A stretch of 43,787 nt of DNA from Pseudomonadales bacterium (GTDB taxonomy: Bacteria > Pseudomonadota > Gammaproteobacteria > Pseudomonadales > Pseudohongiellaceae): contig JAJDYJ010000040.1 in assembly GCA_022822865.1 (NCBI GenBank), positions 1 to 43,787 of the forward strand. Direction: 5' to 3'. Positions 26,897 through 36,235 of the stretch are shown here, piece by piece. How positions within the stretch are numbered: position 1 is the first letter of the stretch; every line of letters begins with the position of its first letter. Under the pieces are notes generated by a model that ran no database searches, was not told the DNA's origin, and was given only the letters and a program-made list of their open reading frames with translations. The position numbers and the translations under genes are program-made.

Positions 26897-27101
26897 GTCG
26901 CCGTCGGGTGGCGGGGGGTTCAGCGGGCGTGCGAGGCATGGGTGAAGCCCGGTCAGCGAAGCTAACAAAAAGCGAATGCTTTTTGAGGGCTGAACGACGC
27001 CAAGCTGTGCTTGGCGGCTGGACCGCCGAGCCCGAAGCCTACATGGATGTACTTGTGGCGTCCGCTGAACCCCCCGCCACCCGACGGCGACGGATCGAAG
27101 C
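26897..27101 (-). repeat. Structured interspersed element, copy 1
   Basis: About 205 bp between the DUF4252-like stop and the ABC ATPase start. The left arm (26897-26926) and right arm (27062-27091) are a perfect 30 bp inverted repeat. Inside are AAAAAGC-GAAT-GCTTTTT (26967-26984) and GCCAAGC-TGT-GCTTGGC (26999-27015). Read on the minus strand it begins GCTTCGATCCG three bases after the stop codon. The core (minus strand: TCGTTCAGCCCTCAAAAAGC, then GACCGGGCTTCACCC) is shared with the element at 36277-36516. No open reading frame of substance, no transposase. Confidence 0.85.
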
Positions 27102-27103
27102 TA

Positions 27104-27670
27104 TCACCTACCGTCGTCCTCTTCCATTTCCTCGTGGAGCTCGGTGAGTTCCTCGATGTCGAAGCGTCGGCCGAGGGCGCTGATGTCTTCCATTCGGATG
27201 TTACCCACGATATTGCCGAGCACCACTTCGCCGTCTTCGGAGACGACCATCAGCGCGATGCCGTAGACCTCGGCGTCGTCTTCGGAGAAGTTCAGGAAGA
27301 TGTCCACCTGGTCTTCGTCGTCGCGCACCCGGACCACCCGTTCCCAGCCGTCTTCTTCGAGATCCGCCGAAATTTCGTTCATGGTCGTGGCCACTTCCGC
27401 CACATCGCCGACGATGTCTTCATAGATGTGCAGACGCACGTTGAGCAGTCGGGAAACAAAGCCGGCGGCTTCGACGTCCTCTTCGGGAATGGCCTCGGTC
27501 ACCAGGCGGAGCAAAGGCTCGCGCAAGGTGACTTCGACCACGGGTTCCGCGTCCACCAGGCCGCGCAGACCGGAAAAGTCCACATAGCCCGGATGACTTT
27601 CCGCGGCGGCGGCCCAGTTGGCGAATACCGTCAGGGCGCAGGCCGCGATTAGTTGCTGTGATGTTTGCAT
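27104..27670 (-). CDS. Secreted DUF4252-like protein
   Basis: 188 residues with signal peptide MQTSQQLIAACALTVFANWAAAA. The mature part is very acidic (runs such as EEMEEDD at the end) and has alternating strands and helices with YVDFSGL, VRLHIYEDI, VDIFLNFSEDD and GNIVGNIRMEDI, as in DUF4252 proteins. It is third in an ECF sigma/anti-sigma/DUF4252 operon (33 bp after the anti-sigma gene, GGAGA ribosome-binding site), a recurrent arrangement. It may be an envelope protein sensed by, or produced under, this regulator; its molecular activity is unknown. Confidence 0.72.
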   Translation of the reverse strand: MQTSQQLIAACALTVFANWAAAAESHPGYVDFSGLRGLVDAEPVVEVTLREPLLRLVTEAIPEEDVEAAGFVSRLLNVRLHIYEDIVGDVAEVATTMNEISADLEEDGWERVVRVRDDEDQVDIFLNFSEDDAEVYGIALMVVSEDGEVVLGNIVGNIRMEDISALGRRFDIEELTELHEEMEEDDGR

Positions 27671-27703
27671 TGCATCTCTCCTTGTCGAGTATCTTCGCCG
27701 GCG

Positions 27704-28282
27704 CTAGATCGGATCGTTGACGTCGGGGACGGCGTCGCCCCCCTGGTCGACCGAAAGGGCCGGCAGGCTGAGTACCGGCACGGCGGTCATCCTGTCGCCG
27801 AGCCGGGTACGCATGGATTCGGAAATTTCGTTCATGGTCTGGATCGTGGTGTTCAGATCCTGAATCGCCATCACCAGGTCTTCCCTGGTGTATTGCTCCT
27901 GGGCGGCAACCTGCGGCTCCTCGGGAACCGGCGCGCTGACTTGCAGCCAGACCGCCACCGCCGCCAGCGTCGCGAATGCGGGAACCGCCAGCCGCAGCCA
28001 CGGTTCTCCGGCAAGGGCCCGCAGCCGCTCGCCCCAGCTAGCGGGCCGGCTTCCGGCCTGCTCGAACACCCGCTCGAGCAGATCCCGCGGCATTTCCGGC
28101 CGGGGCATGTCCAGCATGGCGTCGCGCAGCGAGCGCGCCAGCAGGAACTCGCGCGCGCAATCCGGGCACGACCGGATGTGTTCCAGCGCCGGTTGCTGCT
28201 GATTCGCATCGAGTTCGTTGTCGAGCAGACCGTCGATCTGCAACTGGACGACTCCGCATTCTGCATTTGTGCTGTTGCTCAT
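27704..28282 (-). CDS. Anti-sigma factor with zinc-finger (zf-HC2) domain
   Basis: 192 residues from ATG at 28282, 6 bp after the sigma gene stop; an in-frame GTG at 28288 is also possible. The N-terminal cytoplasmic domain carries HIRSCPDC (HxxxCxxC zinc motif of ZAS anti-sigma factors). One transmembrane helix follows at about residues 95-113 (LRLAVPAFATLAAVAVWLQV), then a periplasmic domain with a helical ISESM-rich stretch. It should hold the ECF sigma factor inactive at the membrane until a signal releases it. Operon position directly after the sigma gene is standard. Confidence 0.88.
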   Translation of the reverse strand: MSNSTNAECGVVQLQIDGLLDNELDANQQQPALEHIRSCPDCAREFLLARSLRDAMLDMPRPEMPRDLLERVFEQAGSRPASWGERLRALAGEPWLRLAVPAFATLAAVAVWLQVSAPVPEEPQVAAQEQYTREDLVMAIQDLNTTIQTMNEISESMRTRLGDRMTAVPVLSLPALSVDQGGDAVPDVNDPI

Positions 28283-28288
28283 ATTCAC

Positions 28289-28861
28289 CTACCCGCTGTT
28301 TTCGGCTCGCGCCGATTCCAGTGTTACCAGATTCTCTTCCGCCGTTCCGTGCACGCTGCCGAAGGCGCGGCGCAAGTCCTCGTCTTCGCGCAATTTTCTC
28401 CTGCCCCGGTGCAGATACACCTTTACCTGGCTTTCGCTCATTTCCAGCGCGCCTTGCATGTCCGCGTAACTCATGCCCTGGATATCGCGCATGATCAGCA
28501 GCGAACGGAACGGCTCGTCGAGCGCCTGTATCGACTCGAGCAAGACTTCGCGCAAGCGTTCGCGGTCGCGGGCCTCGCTCTCGTCTTCCCTGCCGGGCCG
28601 GGTGTCCGGTTCGATACGGTCGTCGCGCCGGGACTCCGCGAGTTGCTGCTTGCGGATATGGTCCACGACGGCGTTGCGCGTCACCCGCATCAGCCAGGCC
28701 ATGATCTTGTCCGGATCGACTCTGCGCCAGTGCTGCCAAAGCTTGACGAGCACCTCCTGGGTGACGTCGTCCGCGTCCTGTCTGCTGCGCAGGCTGTAGC
28801 AGGCAAAGGCGTAAACCTTTTGTCCGTATTGCTCCACCGCTCGCGTGTACTCGGAATTCAT
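28289..28861 (-). CDS. ECF sigma-70 family RNA polymerase sigma factor
   Basis: 190 residues from ATG at 28861 (MNSEYTRAVEQ). Region 2 is YAFACYSLRSRQDADDVTQEVLVKLW followed by MAWLMRVTRNAVVDHIRKQQ. Region 4 is LDEPFRSLLIMRDIQGMSYADMQGALEMSESQVKVYLHRGRRKLR in shape, with the HTH at MSYADMQGALEMSESQVK. Upstream frame is open but not sigma-like. It is followed immediately by its anti-sigma factor and a DUF4252-like protein. A GTAACC/CGTCTA promoter in its own upstream region predicts self-activation. Confidence 0.93.
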   Translation of the reverse strand: MNSEYTRAVEQYGQKVYAFACYSLRSRQDADDVTQEVLVKLWQHWRRVDPDKIMAWLMRVTRNAVVDHIRKQQLAESRRDDRIEPDTRPGREDESEARDRERLREVLLESIQALDEPFRSLLIMRDIQGMSYADMQGALEMSESQVKVYLHRGRRKLREDEDLRRAFGSVHGTAEENLVTLESARAENSG

Positions 28862-28926
28862 CTTCCCGCCGGCAGCCTTCCGCGCCGTTCCCTTGTCTGT
28901 CCGTTTTCGGCGTTCATATGTGCCGC

Positions 28927-28953
28927 TAGACGGATTCTGGCGCCAAAGGTTAC
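28927..28953 (-). promoter_or_regulatory. Predicted autoregulated ECF promoter
   Basis: Minus strand: GTAACC (28953-28948), 15 bp, CGTCTA (28932-28927). Bipartite promoters with an AAC -35 core and a CGTC-type -10 are typical of ECF sigma factors, and the site is 66 bp above the sigma gene start, as expected for autoregulation. Confidence 0.55.
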
Positions 28954-28979
28954 CGCAAGAAGGCCGAATACGCCGGATT

Positions 28980-29007
28980 TTGCCGAAAGCCGGCGCCGTG
29001 ATAGAGT
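28980..29007 (+). promoter_or_regulatory. Candidate promoter of glnK-amtB
   Basis: TTGCCG (28980-28985), 16 bp, TAGAGT (29002-29007), 4/6 matches each, 57 bp before glnK. I looked for a sigma-54 site (GG-10 bp-GC) in this gap and did not find one, though sigma-54 control is common for this operon elsewhere. Confidence 0.35.
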
Positions 29008-29061
29008 CGAAAAACGCTCTAGGAGCCTGCGCCGCATGGCTCGCCCAGGAACAGGAGATAA

Positions 29062-29403
<342 letters not shown>

Positions 29404-29414
29404 GAAAACAAATC

Positions 29415-30719
29415 ATGAAATCGAATCGAAAACTCGCAACAAGCCTGCTCGCGCCGTCCCTGCTCCTGGTTCCCGGTCTCGCGCTGGCGCAGGACGGTCT
29501 CAACGGCGCCAACACTTCCTGGATCCTGACCTCAACCGCCCTGGTGCTGTTCATGACCCTGCCCGGTCTGTCGCTGTTCTATGCCGGCCTGGTGCGGACG
29601 AAAAACGTGCTGTCGGTGCTGATGCAGTGCTTTTCCATCGCGGTGGTGATTTCCATCGTCTGGCTGCTGGTGGGCTACAGCATCGCTTTCGGCCCCTCGG
29701 AATCCGCCTGGTGGGGAGGGCTCGGCAAGGCCTTTTTCAGCGGCGTGGACGCCGGCGCGATGTCGGGCGATATTCCCGAAACGGTTTTCGCCGCTTTCCA
29801 GATGACATTCGCCATCATTACACCGGCGCTGATCGTCGGCGCCTTCGTCGAACGCATCAGGTTCGGCTCGATGCTCGCCTTCACCGTACTCTGGGCATTG
29901 CTCGTGTACTTCCCCGTGGCCAACTGGGTCTGGGGCGGCGGCTGGCTCGGGCAGATGGGCCTGATCGACTTTGCCGGCGGCACGGTGGTGCATCTCACGG
30001 CTGGCGTCGCGGCCCTGGTGCTTGCGCTGGAACTGGGCAGACGCGACGGCTTTCTGACCTCCTCGGTGGTGCCGCATAACCTGACCATGAGCTTCACCGG
30101 CGCCGCCATGTTGTGGGTCGGCTGGTTCGGCTTCAACGCCGGCAGCGCCCTGGCCGCTGACAATGCGGCCGGCATGGCGCTGTACGTCACCCATACCTCC
30201 GCCGCCGCCGGCGCGCTGACCTGGATGGTGCTCGACTGGTTCAAGTTCGGCAAGGCGAGCGGCCTCGGCGCGATCACCGGCATGGTGGCGGGCCTGGCGA
30301 CGATTACTCCCGCGGCCGGTTCGGTGGGCCCCATGGGCGGTCTGCTGCTGGGACTGATCGGCGGCGTGATCTGCTATTTCGTCACGATCTACATGAAGCA
30401 GAGGCTGAAAATCGACGACTCGCTCGACGTGTTCCCGGTACACGGCATTGGCGGCCTGACCGGCACCCTGCTTGCCGCGGTGCTCGTATCCGGCGGCCTG
30501 GGCGTATTCAGCGGCACGGGCATGCCCGACGGCATGACCGTGGGTTCCCAGTTTATGGTGCAACTAATCGGCGTCGTCGCCATCGGGGTTTATACCGGCG
30601 TGCTGACCTGGGTCATCGTCAAGATCGTCTCGGCGGTCATGGGCCTGCGCGTCAGCGCCGACGAAGAGCAGGTCGGACTCGACATCACCGAACACGACGA
30701 GAAAGGCTATTCGATGTAG
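29415..30719 (+). CDS. amtB: Ammonium transporter
   Basis: 434 residues from ATG at 29415, with signal peptide MKSNRKLATSLLAPSLLLVPGLALAQ, as in other proteobacterial AmtB, then eleven membrane helices. Landmarks: STALVLFMTLPGLSLFYAGL, FAIITPALIVGAFVERI, FAGGTVVHLTAGVAALV with the first pore His, and DVFPVHGIGGLTGTL with the second pore His (twin-His). It conducts ammonia derived from ammonium. Directly downstream of glnK, so a standard glnK-amtB operon. The tail LDITEHDEKGYSM is the cytoplasmic end that contacts GlnK. Confidence 0.97.
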   Translation: MKSNRKLATSLLAPSLLLVPGLALAQDGLNGANTSWILTSTALVLFMTLPGLSLFYAGLVRTKNVLSVLMQCFSIAVVISIVWLLVGYSIAFGPSESAWWGGLGKAFFSGVDAGAMSGDIPETVFAAFQMTFAIITPALIVGAFVERIRFGSMLAFTVLWALLVYFPVANWVWGGGWLGQMGLIDFAGGTVVHLTAGVAALVLALELGRRDGFLTSSVVPHNLTMSFTGAAMLWVGWFGFNAGSALAADNAAGMALYVTHTSAAAGALTWMVLDWFKFGKASGLGAITGMVAGLATITPAAGSVGPMGGLLLGLIGGVICYFVTIYMKQRLKIDDSLDVFPVHGIGGLTGTLLAAVLVSGGLGVFSGTGMPDGMTVGSQFMVQLIGVVAIGVYTGVLTWVIVKIVSAVMGLRVSADEEQVGLDITEHDEKGYSM

Positions 30720-30744
30720 CGCAGATCATTCGAGGATAAGTACC

Positions 30745-32022
30745 ATGAATTGCAAACTGCGATTTGCGGCAACCACCCTGCTTTGCGGCGTCGTAGCTCC
30801 CGTCCTGGCTGCCGAGTTGCCGATGGCCGCCCCGGAAAGTGTCGGCGTGTCCCCAGAGCGCCTGCAGCGGGTGGCCGACACGATGCAACGCTATATCGAC
30901 GAAGACCTGCTCGCCGGCACGATCACGCTGCTCGCCAGGGACGGCAAGGTCATACATCTGGAATCCCAGGGCTGGCGGCACAGGGAAGCCGGCGCGGAAA
31001 TGACCGAGGACAGCATCTTCGTCATCATGTCGATGACCAAGCCCATCGTTTCCACGGCCCTCATGATGTTGTACGAGGAAGGCCGTTTCCTGCTCACCGA
31101 CCCGATCACCGACTGGATTCCCGAACTGGCGGACAAGAAAGTCATTGTGCGCGATGAATTCGGCACGAGGCGGGTTCCGCCGGCACGGCCTGTCAGCGTC
31201 CGCGACGTGCTTGCCCACACCGCCGGAGTCGATCCGAACCGGGCGGACCTGAGCGAAGCTGAACAGGAATTGCTCGGCCGCGCCGCGACGCTGGAAGAGA
31301 CCATCGTGCAGCGGGCGCCGCTGCCGCTCGATTTTCATCCCGGAGACGAATGGCGTTACGGCAGTTCCACCGACTATGTGGCGATGCTGGTGGAGCGGGT
31401 TTCGGGTCAGCCGCTGCGCGAATTCCTGCGCGAACGCATTTTCGAGCCGCTGCAGATGAACGACACGCATTACGTCGTTCCCGCCGACAAGGTGAACCGC
31501 GTGGCGGCGGTCTACAGCCCGAGCGGGCCCGATCGAACCGTCGAACTCATGCGCGCGCCCGAATTCCGTGAAACCACCTATTTCGGCGGCGTGGCCGGGC
31601 TTTCATCGACCATTTCGGACTATTGGCGCTTCGGCCAGATGATCCTCAACGGCGGCGAACTCGACGGCGTACGCCTGCTGAGTCCGAAGACCGTCAGCCT
31701 GATGATCAGCAACCACAGCGGCGACAAGGACATCTATGTGCGCGGGCCGGGATATTACTTCGGCCTCGGCTTCGGCGTGCTCGACGACGCCGGCGTCAGC
31801 CGCGATCCGCTGACGCCGGGCAGCTTCACCTGGGGCGGAGCCTGGGGCACGCTGTTCTGGGCCGACCCGGTGGAGAACATGGTCGGCATCCTGATGACCC
31901 AGATCAGTTCCTACGGGCACATCAACGTGCGCAACGATTTCGGCGTCACCGCCATGCAGTCTATCGTCGACAGCTACGCGGCGCGGCCGTATACCGTGGC
32001 GCCGTATCCGGTACTCGACTAG
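30745..32022 (+). CDS. Secreted serine hydrolase, class C beta-lactamase family
   Basis: 425 residues. MNCKLRFAATTLLCGVVAPVLA is a Sec signal peptide, so it acts in the periplasm or outside. The catalytic SxxK is SMTK near residue 92 (VIMSMTKPIVSTALM) and the Tyr motif is YGSS (YGSSTDYVAML); AHTAGVDPN and WGGAWGT are further family blocks. Such enzymes include esterases, D-aminopeptidases and beta-lactamases; I see no basis for choosing resistance over esterase. It starts 25 bp after amtB (GAGGA ribosome-binding site), so it is probably on the glnK-amtB transcript, an unusual partner. Confidence 0.88.
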   Translation: MNCKLRFAATTLLCGVVAPVLAAELPMAAPESVGVSPERLQRVADTMQRYIDEDLLAGTITLLARDGKVIHLESQGWRHREAGAEMTEDSIFVIMSMTKPIVSTALMMLYEEGRFLLTDPITDWIPELADKKVIVRDEFGTRRVPPARPVSVRDVLAHTAGVDPNRADLSEAEQELLGRAATLEETIVQRAPLPLDFHPGDEWRYGSSTDYVAMLVERVSGQPLREFLRERIFEPLQMNDTHYVVPADKVNRVAAVYSPSGPDRTVELMRAPEFRETTYFGGVAGLSSTISDYWRFGQMILNGGELDGVRLLSPKTVSLMISNHSGDKDIYVRGPGYYFGLGFGVLDDAGVSRDPLTPGSFTWGGAWGTLFWADPVENMVGILMTQISSYGHINVRNDFGVTAMQSIVDSYAARPYTVAPYPVLD

Positions 32023-32045
32023 CCGCTGGTGAATCCGGTGAACCG

Positions 32046-32080
32046 CACCGGCGCCGCGCTGGATTCAGGCGGCGCCGGTG
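32046..32080. terminator. Hairpin between convergent hydrolase and receptor genes
   Basis: Perfect 12 bp stem CACCGGCGCCGC / GCGGCGCCGGTG (32046-32057 and 32069-32080) with an 11 nt loop, between two converging stop codons. No T-run follows on either strand, so it may be a two-way terminator that depends on other factors, or a 3' stabilising hairpin. Confidence 0.55.
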
Positions 32081-32096
32081 GGTGGTTGATTCAGGC

Positions 32097-34985
32097 TCAA
32101 TACCTGTAGGTGAATTCCATGCCGTACATTCGGGGTGCGGTGACGCCCGCGGACTGACGGAAAAATTGCATTTCCCCGTTGCGCAGGACCTGCAGATTCG
32201 CCACCTCGTCGAAGACATTGTTGACAAAGCCGGTAACGAGCCAGTTGCCGCTCGATGCAGTCCATGTGGCCCGCAGGTCGGTGCGGCTGTAGGCTTCGGC
32301 CTTTTCTTGCGCTGACTGGAAGGGTGAGAAATATACTTCGTCTGTCCAGCTATAGATGCCGAAAAGCTCGACTTGCGAACCGCCGGAAAGCGGGAACAGA
32401 TAGCTGCCCCAGAAAGTCGTCTTTCCTTCCGGCACCTGCAGGAGCCGGTTGCCCTTGATGTCCTGGGTCAGGCTTTCGAACTCCGGGTATAGAGTGCCCG
32501 GAACTCTCGAATTACTGCTGTCGCTGACCAACAGGGTTTCCGTGTACTCACTTGGCGTGTAGCTGAAACTGCCGCCCAGCGTCAGATTGTCGTTCACCAG
32601 CCAGGTGCCCTCGGCTTCGATGCCGAACACCCTGGCGCCCGGCGCCTCGAGCACGGAAGTGGAAGTGCCGCCGATCGTCGATACTTCGATGCCGACAGTA
32701 TGAATGTTGTCGTAGTCGTAGAGATAGAACGAACCATTCAACTGCATCGTGTTATTGAGCAACTGGGTCTTGTAGCCAATCTCGTAGGCGGTCAGTTCCT
32801 CGGGATCGTAGGTGGACGTCTGGCTGAAGAACACCAGGTTGTATCCACCGGAGCGGTAGCCCGAGGTCGCGGAGAAATACACCAGGGCGTTATCGGCCAC
32901 GTTCCAGTCGAGATTGACGCGCCCGGTGGTTTTTCTGTCCGTTCGCATGAACGGCCGGTACACGCTCAGGGCGAAGGGGATGCCGCCGTTGGTTACCTTT
33001 TCGGTCGGAACGATCAGGTTGCCGTTGCCGTCATCCACGAGGCCGCCGTTGACGCGATTGACCGCCGCAAGCCCGCCGTACAGCGCGAGGAAGGAGGTGG
33101 CGCCGGTTTCCGAATAGCGAAACAGGTTTTCCTCCGCCGTGACCTGGTCTTCGGCGTAACGTACGCCTAGGGTCAGGGAAAAAGTGTCGTTGATGTCCCA
33201 GACGCCCTGGGTATACGCCGCGAAGGCTTCCCGTACCGTCTGTGTGGCGTAGAGCAGATCCGTAGCGGAAGTTGACGGACCGTTCGTCACGTTCAGGGCG
33301 GGATTCGAGCCGTCGTCGCCGTACCAGGCGGAGGTTTGCAGGTTGTTCCCGCCGCTATTGCGCTGGCAGGATTCCGCGGGACTATCCACGTTGCAGGATT
33401 CCCTGGCGCTGTACAGATGTACCATCGGCCTGCCCGAGAATGCCAGCGTGGATGCGTTGATGCCGGCAAGGAGCGGAGCGCCGATCGCGGCCGCCGCCCC
33501 CGCGCTCAAGGCCGTATTGTCTTCGTAGGGGTTGAGCATTCGCGCCTGGCCGATGGAAGAATAGAAGTCCCCGCGCTGATCGATAGTGGCGTCGTAGACA
33601 AAGTAACCGGAGGTGACGGATACGGAATCCCCGATGTCGTAGAAGGCCTGTATCTCGTGGGAGGTGTAATCGGCTTCGTGATTCACGTAGAACTGGCGGT
33701 CGTGGTACATGCTCCCCGTATTGTCGTCGTCGGTGGTGCGCTTGTAAGTGAGTTCGTTGAGTCCGTACAGATACTTCAGTTCCAGGCGGTCGTTGACGGT
33801 CCATGTCGCGCTGAACTGCGTACCCTGCTGTTCGAACACTTCACTGTTCAATCCATTCGTTGCCGCGCACAGATCGCCCCCGTTTATTTCCCCCGGAAAC
33901 ACGCATGCGTTATATCTCGCCGCGGACGCGGGGGAAGTGTAATTGAATCCGTCCAGCGAGGCCGCCGCGTTCCAGAATCCGTTGGACGACACCGGGTCTA
34001 TTCCGGGGCGGTTGCGCTGGGCCTGATCGACACTGCCGGTAATGGGATTGACGAAAGTCAGGATCGGCTGGCCCTGGTCGTACCAGTCGTTGCTGTCGAA
34101 GTTCGCCATGTCGGTGTTGTTGGGATCGATAAAACGATAGCCGGGCACCAGCGAATCGGTATTGCGATACGGTTTTCCGTCTTCGTTCAACACCACCAGG
34201 CCGCCGCCGTTGGCGCCGCCGAACGAGCGGTCGATTTCCATGAAATTCTGGCGCAGGTTGACCTCCACGTCGTCTCTTGGCGTCCACCTGAACTGGCCGG
34301 CCACGTTTTCGGTGCCGAGACTGTCGATATCGCCGCCGGTTCCGATATCCTTCACAATCCCGTCGCGGTCGCGGAGACTGAAATTGACGCGGGCGGAGAG
34401 CGTATCTTCGATCAGGGGAGTATTGAACATCCCGTACCATTCGTTGGTTCCGTAGTTCCCAAGAATGGACTTAAGCGAATAATCCAGTTCTTCCGAAGGC
34501 GGGTTGTAAAGCACGTTGATCGCGCCGCCCACTGCGTTGCGGCCGTACAATGTGCCTTGAGGTCCGCGCAATACCTCGATTCGCTCTACGTCCCAGAACG
34601 TGGCGGAGGTGGCCGTCAACAAGTCCTCGGAATAGATTCCGTTCATGTACGTGGCGACGCCGGGATCGCCCCCGAGAGCGCGAAAATTCCGGCCCACGCC
34701 TCGAACGGTCGAATCGTAGGGCTGAATCGTCGTCGCCGGTATGAAGTTCTGCAAATCTTCCTGATTGCGAATGCCGAAGTCTTCAAGCGTTTCGGCGGTA
34801 AACGCGGTGATGGATATTGACGTATCCTGAATCGACGCTTCCCTGCGCTCGGCGGTCACGATCACTTCTTCGATTTGCCTCGGGCCGTCGTCGTCCTGGG
34901 CGAATGCCGCCAGCGGCATGCAAGCCGCGTAAATCAGCGCCGATGCGCCGACAAACGTTTCAATTTTCCTTGCAAGGCGTTTCAT
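32097..34985 (-). CDS. TonB-dependent outer-membrane receptor
   Basis: 962 residues from ATG at 34985, preceded by a strong GGGGAGGGGG. Signal peptide MKRLARKIETFVGASALIYAACMPLAAFA, TonB-box/plug start IEEVIVTAERREASIQDTS, plug motif RGPQGTLYGRNAVGGAINV, and a long barrel ending in an aromatic (RMYGMEFTYRY). It imports a ligand too large for porins using TonB energy. This large receptor class in aquatic Proteobacteria takes up organic compounds; nothing here identifies the ligand. No siderophore genes are near. It lies 149 bp after the metallo-hydrolase on the same strand, which may act on the imported compound. Confidence 0.94.
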   Translation of the reverse strand: MKRLARKIETFVGASALIYAACMPLAAFAQDDDGPRQIEEVIVTAERREASIQDTSISITAFTAETLEDFGIRNQEDLQNFIPATTIQPYDSTVRGVGRNFRALGGDPGVATYMNGIYSEDLLTATSATFWDVERIEVLRGPQGTLYGRNAVGGAINVLYNPPSEELDYSLKSILGNYGTNEWYGMFNTPLIEDTLSARVNFSLRDRDGIVKDIGTGGDIDSLGTENVAGQFRWTPRDDVEVNLRQNFMEIDRSFGGANGGGLVVLNEDGKPYRNTDSLVPGYRFIDPNNTDMANFDSNDWYDQGQPILTFVNPITGSVDQAQRNRPGIDPVSSNGFWNAAASLDGFNYTSPASAARYNACVFPGEINGGDLCAATNGLNSEVFEQQGTQFSATWTVNDRLELKYLYGLNELTYKRTTDDDNTGSMYHDRQFYVNHEADYTSHEIQAFYDIGDSVSVTSGYFVYDATIDQRGDFYSSIGQARMLNPYEDNTALSAGAAAAIGAPLLAGINASTLAFSGRPMVHLYSARESCNVDSPAESCQRNSGGNNLQTSAWYGDDGSNPALNVTNGPSTSATDLLYATQTVREAFAAYTQGVWDINDTFSLTLGVRYAEDQVTAEENLFRYSETGATSFLALYGGLAAVNRVNGGLVDDGNGNLIVPTEKVTNGGIPFALSVYRPFMRTDRKTTGRVNLDWNVADNALVYFSATSGYRSGGYNLVFFSQTSTYDPEELTAYEIGYKTQLLNNTMQLNGSFYLYDYDNIHTVGIEVSTIGGTSTSVLEAPGARVFGIEAEGTWLVNDNLTLGGSFSYTPSEYTETLLVSDSSNSRVPGTLYPEFESLTQDIKGNRLLQVPEGKTTFWGSYLFPLSGGSQVELFGIYSWTDEVYFSPFQSAQEKAEAYSRTDLRATWTASSGNWLVTGFVNNVFDEVANLQVLRNGEMQFFRQSAGVTAPRMYGMEFTYRY

Positions 34986-35134
34986 CGTCCCCCTCCCCAA
35001 AAAATGTGCCCGCCTATCATGCGCCGATTCAAAACCAATCGCAATAGCGAGCATGGCCGACCAGCCAACCGCTGTCCAAAGCGGTGAATCGATGGTGGAA
35101 TTGATCGACGAACTGGTTTGCTTCCCGATCGAAA

Positions 35135-36196
35135 CTACCTGTTTTCCAGCAATTGGTAGATGCGGTTGATGGCTCTGGGGTCGACGCCGGGACCCTGGAT
35201 CTGCGGGAAGTTGCCGGCGTGGGCGCTCATGTCGATTTGCCCGGCGGCATCGGCCGCGGAAACACCGCTCTCGCGCATTTCGACGGTAACGGTCCATAAA
35301 TCGCGTAGATAATCCTGGAAGTGATCGATGATGTCCCGACTGCGCATTACCGGGCCGTGGCCGGGCAGCCAGATCTCGAATTCGAGAGACTTGAGTCCTT
35401 CCAGCGCCGCGGGCCATTCATCGACGTGGCCGTCGCCCATGTAGGCGAGTCCCGGCAGCATCATGTCGCCGGTGAAGACGATACGCTCTTCGGGCAGAAA
35501 TATGACCACGTCGCCGCCGGTGTGGGCGCGGCCGAAGTGATGCAACTGGATCTCCCGGCTGCCGTCGGCGACCACCTGGAACAGGGTCATCTTGCGGTCG
35601 AGGGTGATGTTCGGGGGCGTGGGCACGACTTCCTGGATCGCGTTCATGTAGTCGCTTTGCACGCGATGCCTTTCTTCGAGTTCGGCACGGCGGCGCGGGT
35701 CGTTCTCGCCGGCGGCCTGTTCCTCGAGTTGGGCGACGAGGGTCGGCACGGGGTCGGAGAAACTGCGGAAGGTGTTTTCTTCCAGCACATTGCCGATATC
35801 GCCGTTCAGTTTGGCGCGGGTGAATTCGTGGCCGATAATTTCGACGCCTTCGGGAAAGGCCTGATTGCCGTGGGCGTGATCGAAATGGTAGTGGCTGTTG
35901 ACGAGATAACGTACGGGCTTGTCGGTGACTACCGGAATCGAATCGATCAGGGCCCGGGCGGCCGCGGGGGTGACATGGGAATCGACGACGAGGGTGTCGA
36001 ACTCGCCGACCAGCACCATGGCGTTGCTCATGGTATGCACGGCGCCTGTCCCCATGACGTGCCAGACGCCTTCGGCCACTTCCTCGAAGCGGTGGGTATC
36101 CGACTCCACCACCTGCTCCTGGGCGGCGATCTGTCCGGCCGCGAGTCCTGCGATCAGCAGGCCCAGGCAGCGTATTTCTGTCAACATCGTTTTCAT
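35135..36196 (-). CDS. Secreted metallo-beta-lactamase-fold hydrolase
   Basis: 353 residues. MKTMLTEIRCLGLLIAGLAAGQIAAQ is a signal peptide. The zinc motif is NSHYHFDHAHGN (HxHxDH), with FGRAHTGGDVVIFLP, FTGDMMLPG and LPGHGPV supplying the other ligands. The fold is shared by lactamases, lactonases and many other hydrolases; the substrate is not readable. A GGGGAA ribosome-binding site supports the first ATG. Located between an interspersed element upstream and the TonB-dependent receptor downstream; the shared strand suggests function with the receptor but the gap leaves room for a separate promoter. Confidence 0.88.
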   Translation of the reverse strand: MKTMLTEIRCLGLLIAGLAAGQIAAQEQVVESDTHRFEEVAEGVWHVMGTGAVHTMSNAMVLVGEFDTLVVDSHVTPAAARALIDSIPVVTDKPVRYLVNSHYHFDHAHGNQAFPEGVEIIGHEFTRAKLNGDIGNVLEENTFRSFSDPVPTLVAQLEEQAAGENDPRRRAELEERHRVQSDYMNAIQEVVPTPPNITLDRKMTLFQVVADGSREIQLHHFGRAHTGGDVVIFLPEERIVFTGDMMLPGLAYMGDGHVDEWPAALEGLKSLEFEIWLPGHGPVMRSRDIIDHFQDYLRDLWTVTVEMRESGVSAADAAGQIDMSAHAGNFPQIQGPGVDPRAINRIYQLLENR

Positions 36197-36235
36197 CGGC
36201 GTTCCCCGTTGGTAAGGAATGGATTTTCTGCCGAA

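Noticed and set aside
26880..27110. Target-site duplication flanking the 26.9 kb element
   Set aside because: The bases just outside the 30 bp arms do not repeat, so a transposition footprint is not shown.
26860..27147. 95-codon open frame across the first repeat element
   Set aside because: It reads through the inverted repeat into the antisense of the DUF4252-like gene.
30745..32022. Reading the class C-type hydrolase as an antibiotic-resistance beta-lactamase
   Set aside because: Only the general SxxK and YxS motifs are visible; the family is dominated by esterases and peptidases and no ampR-like neighbour is present.
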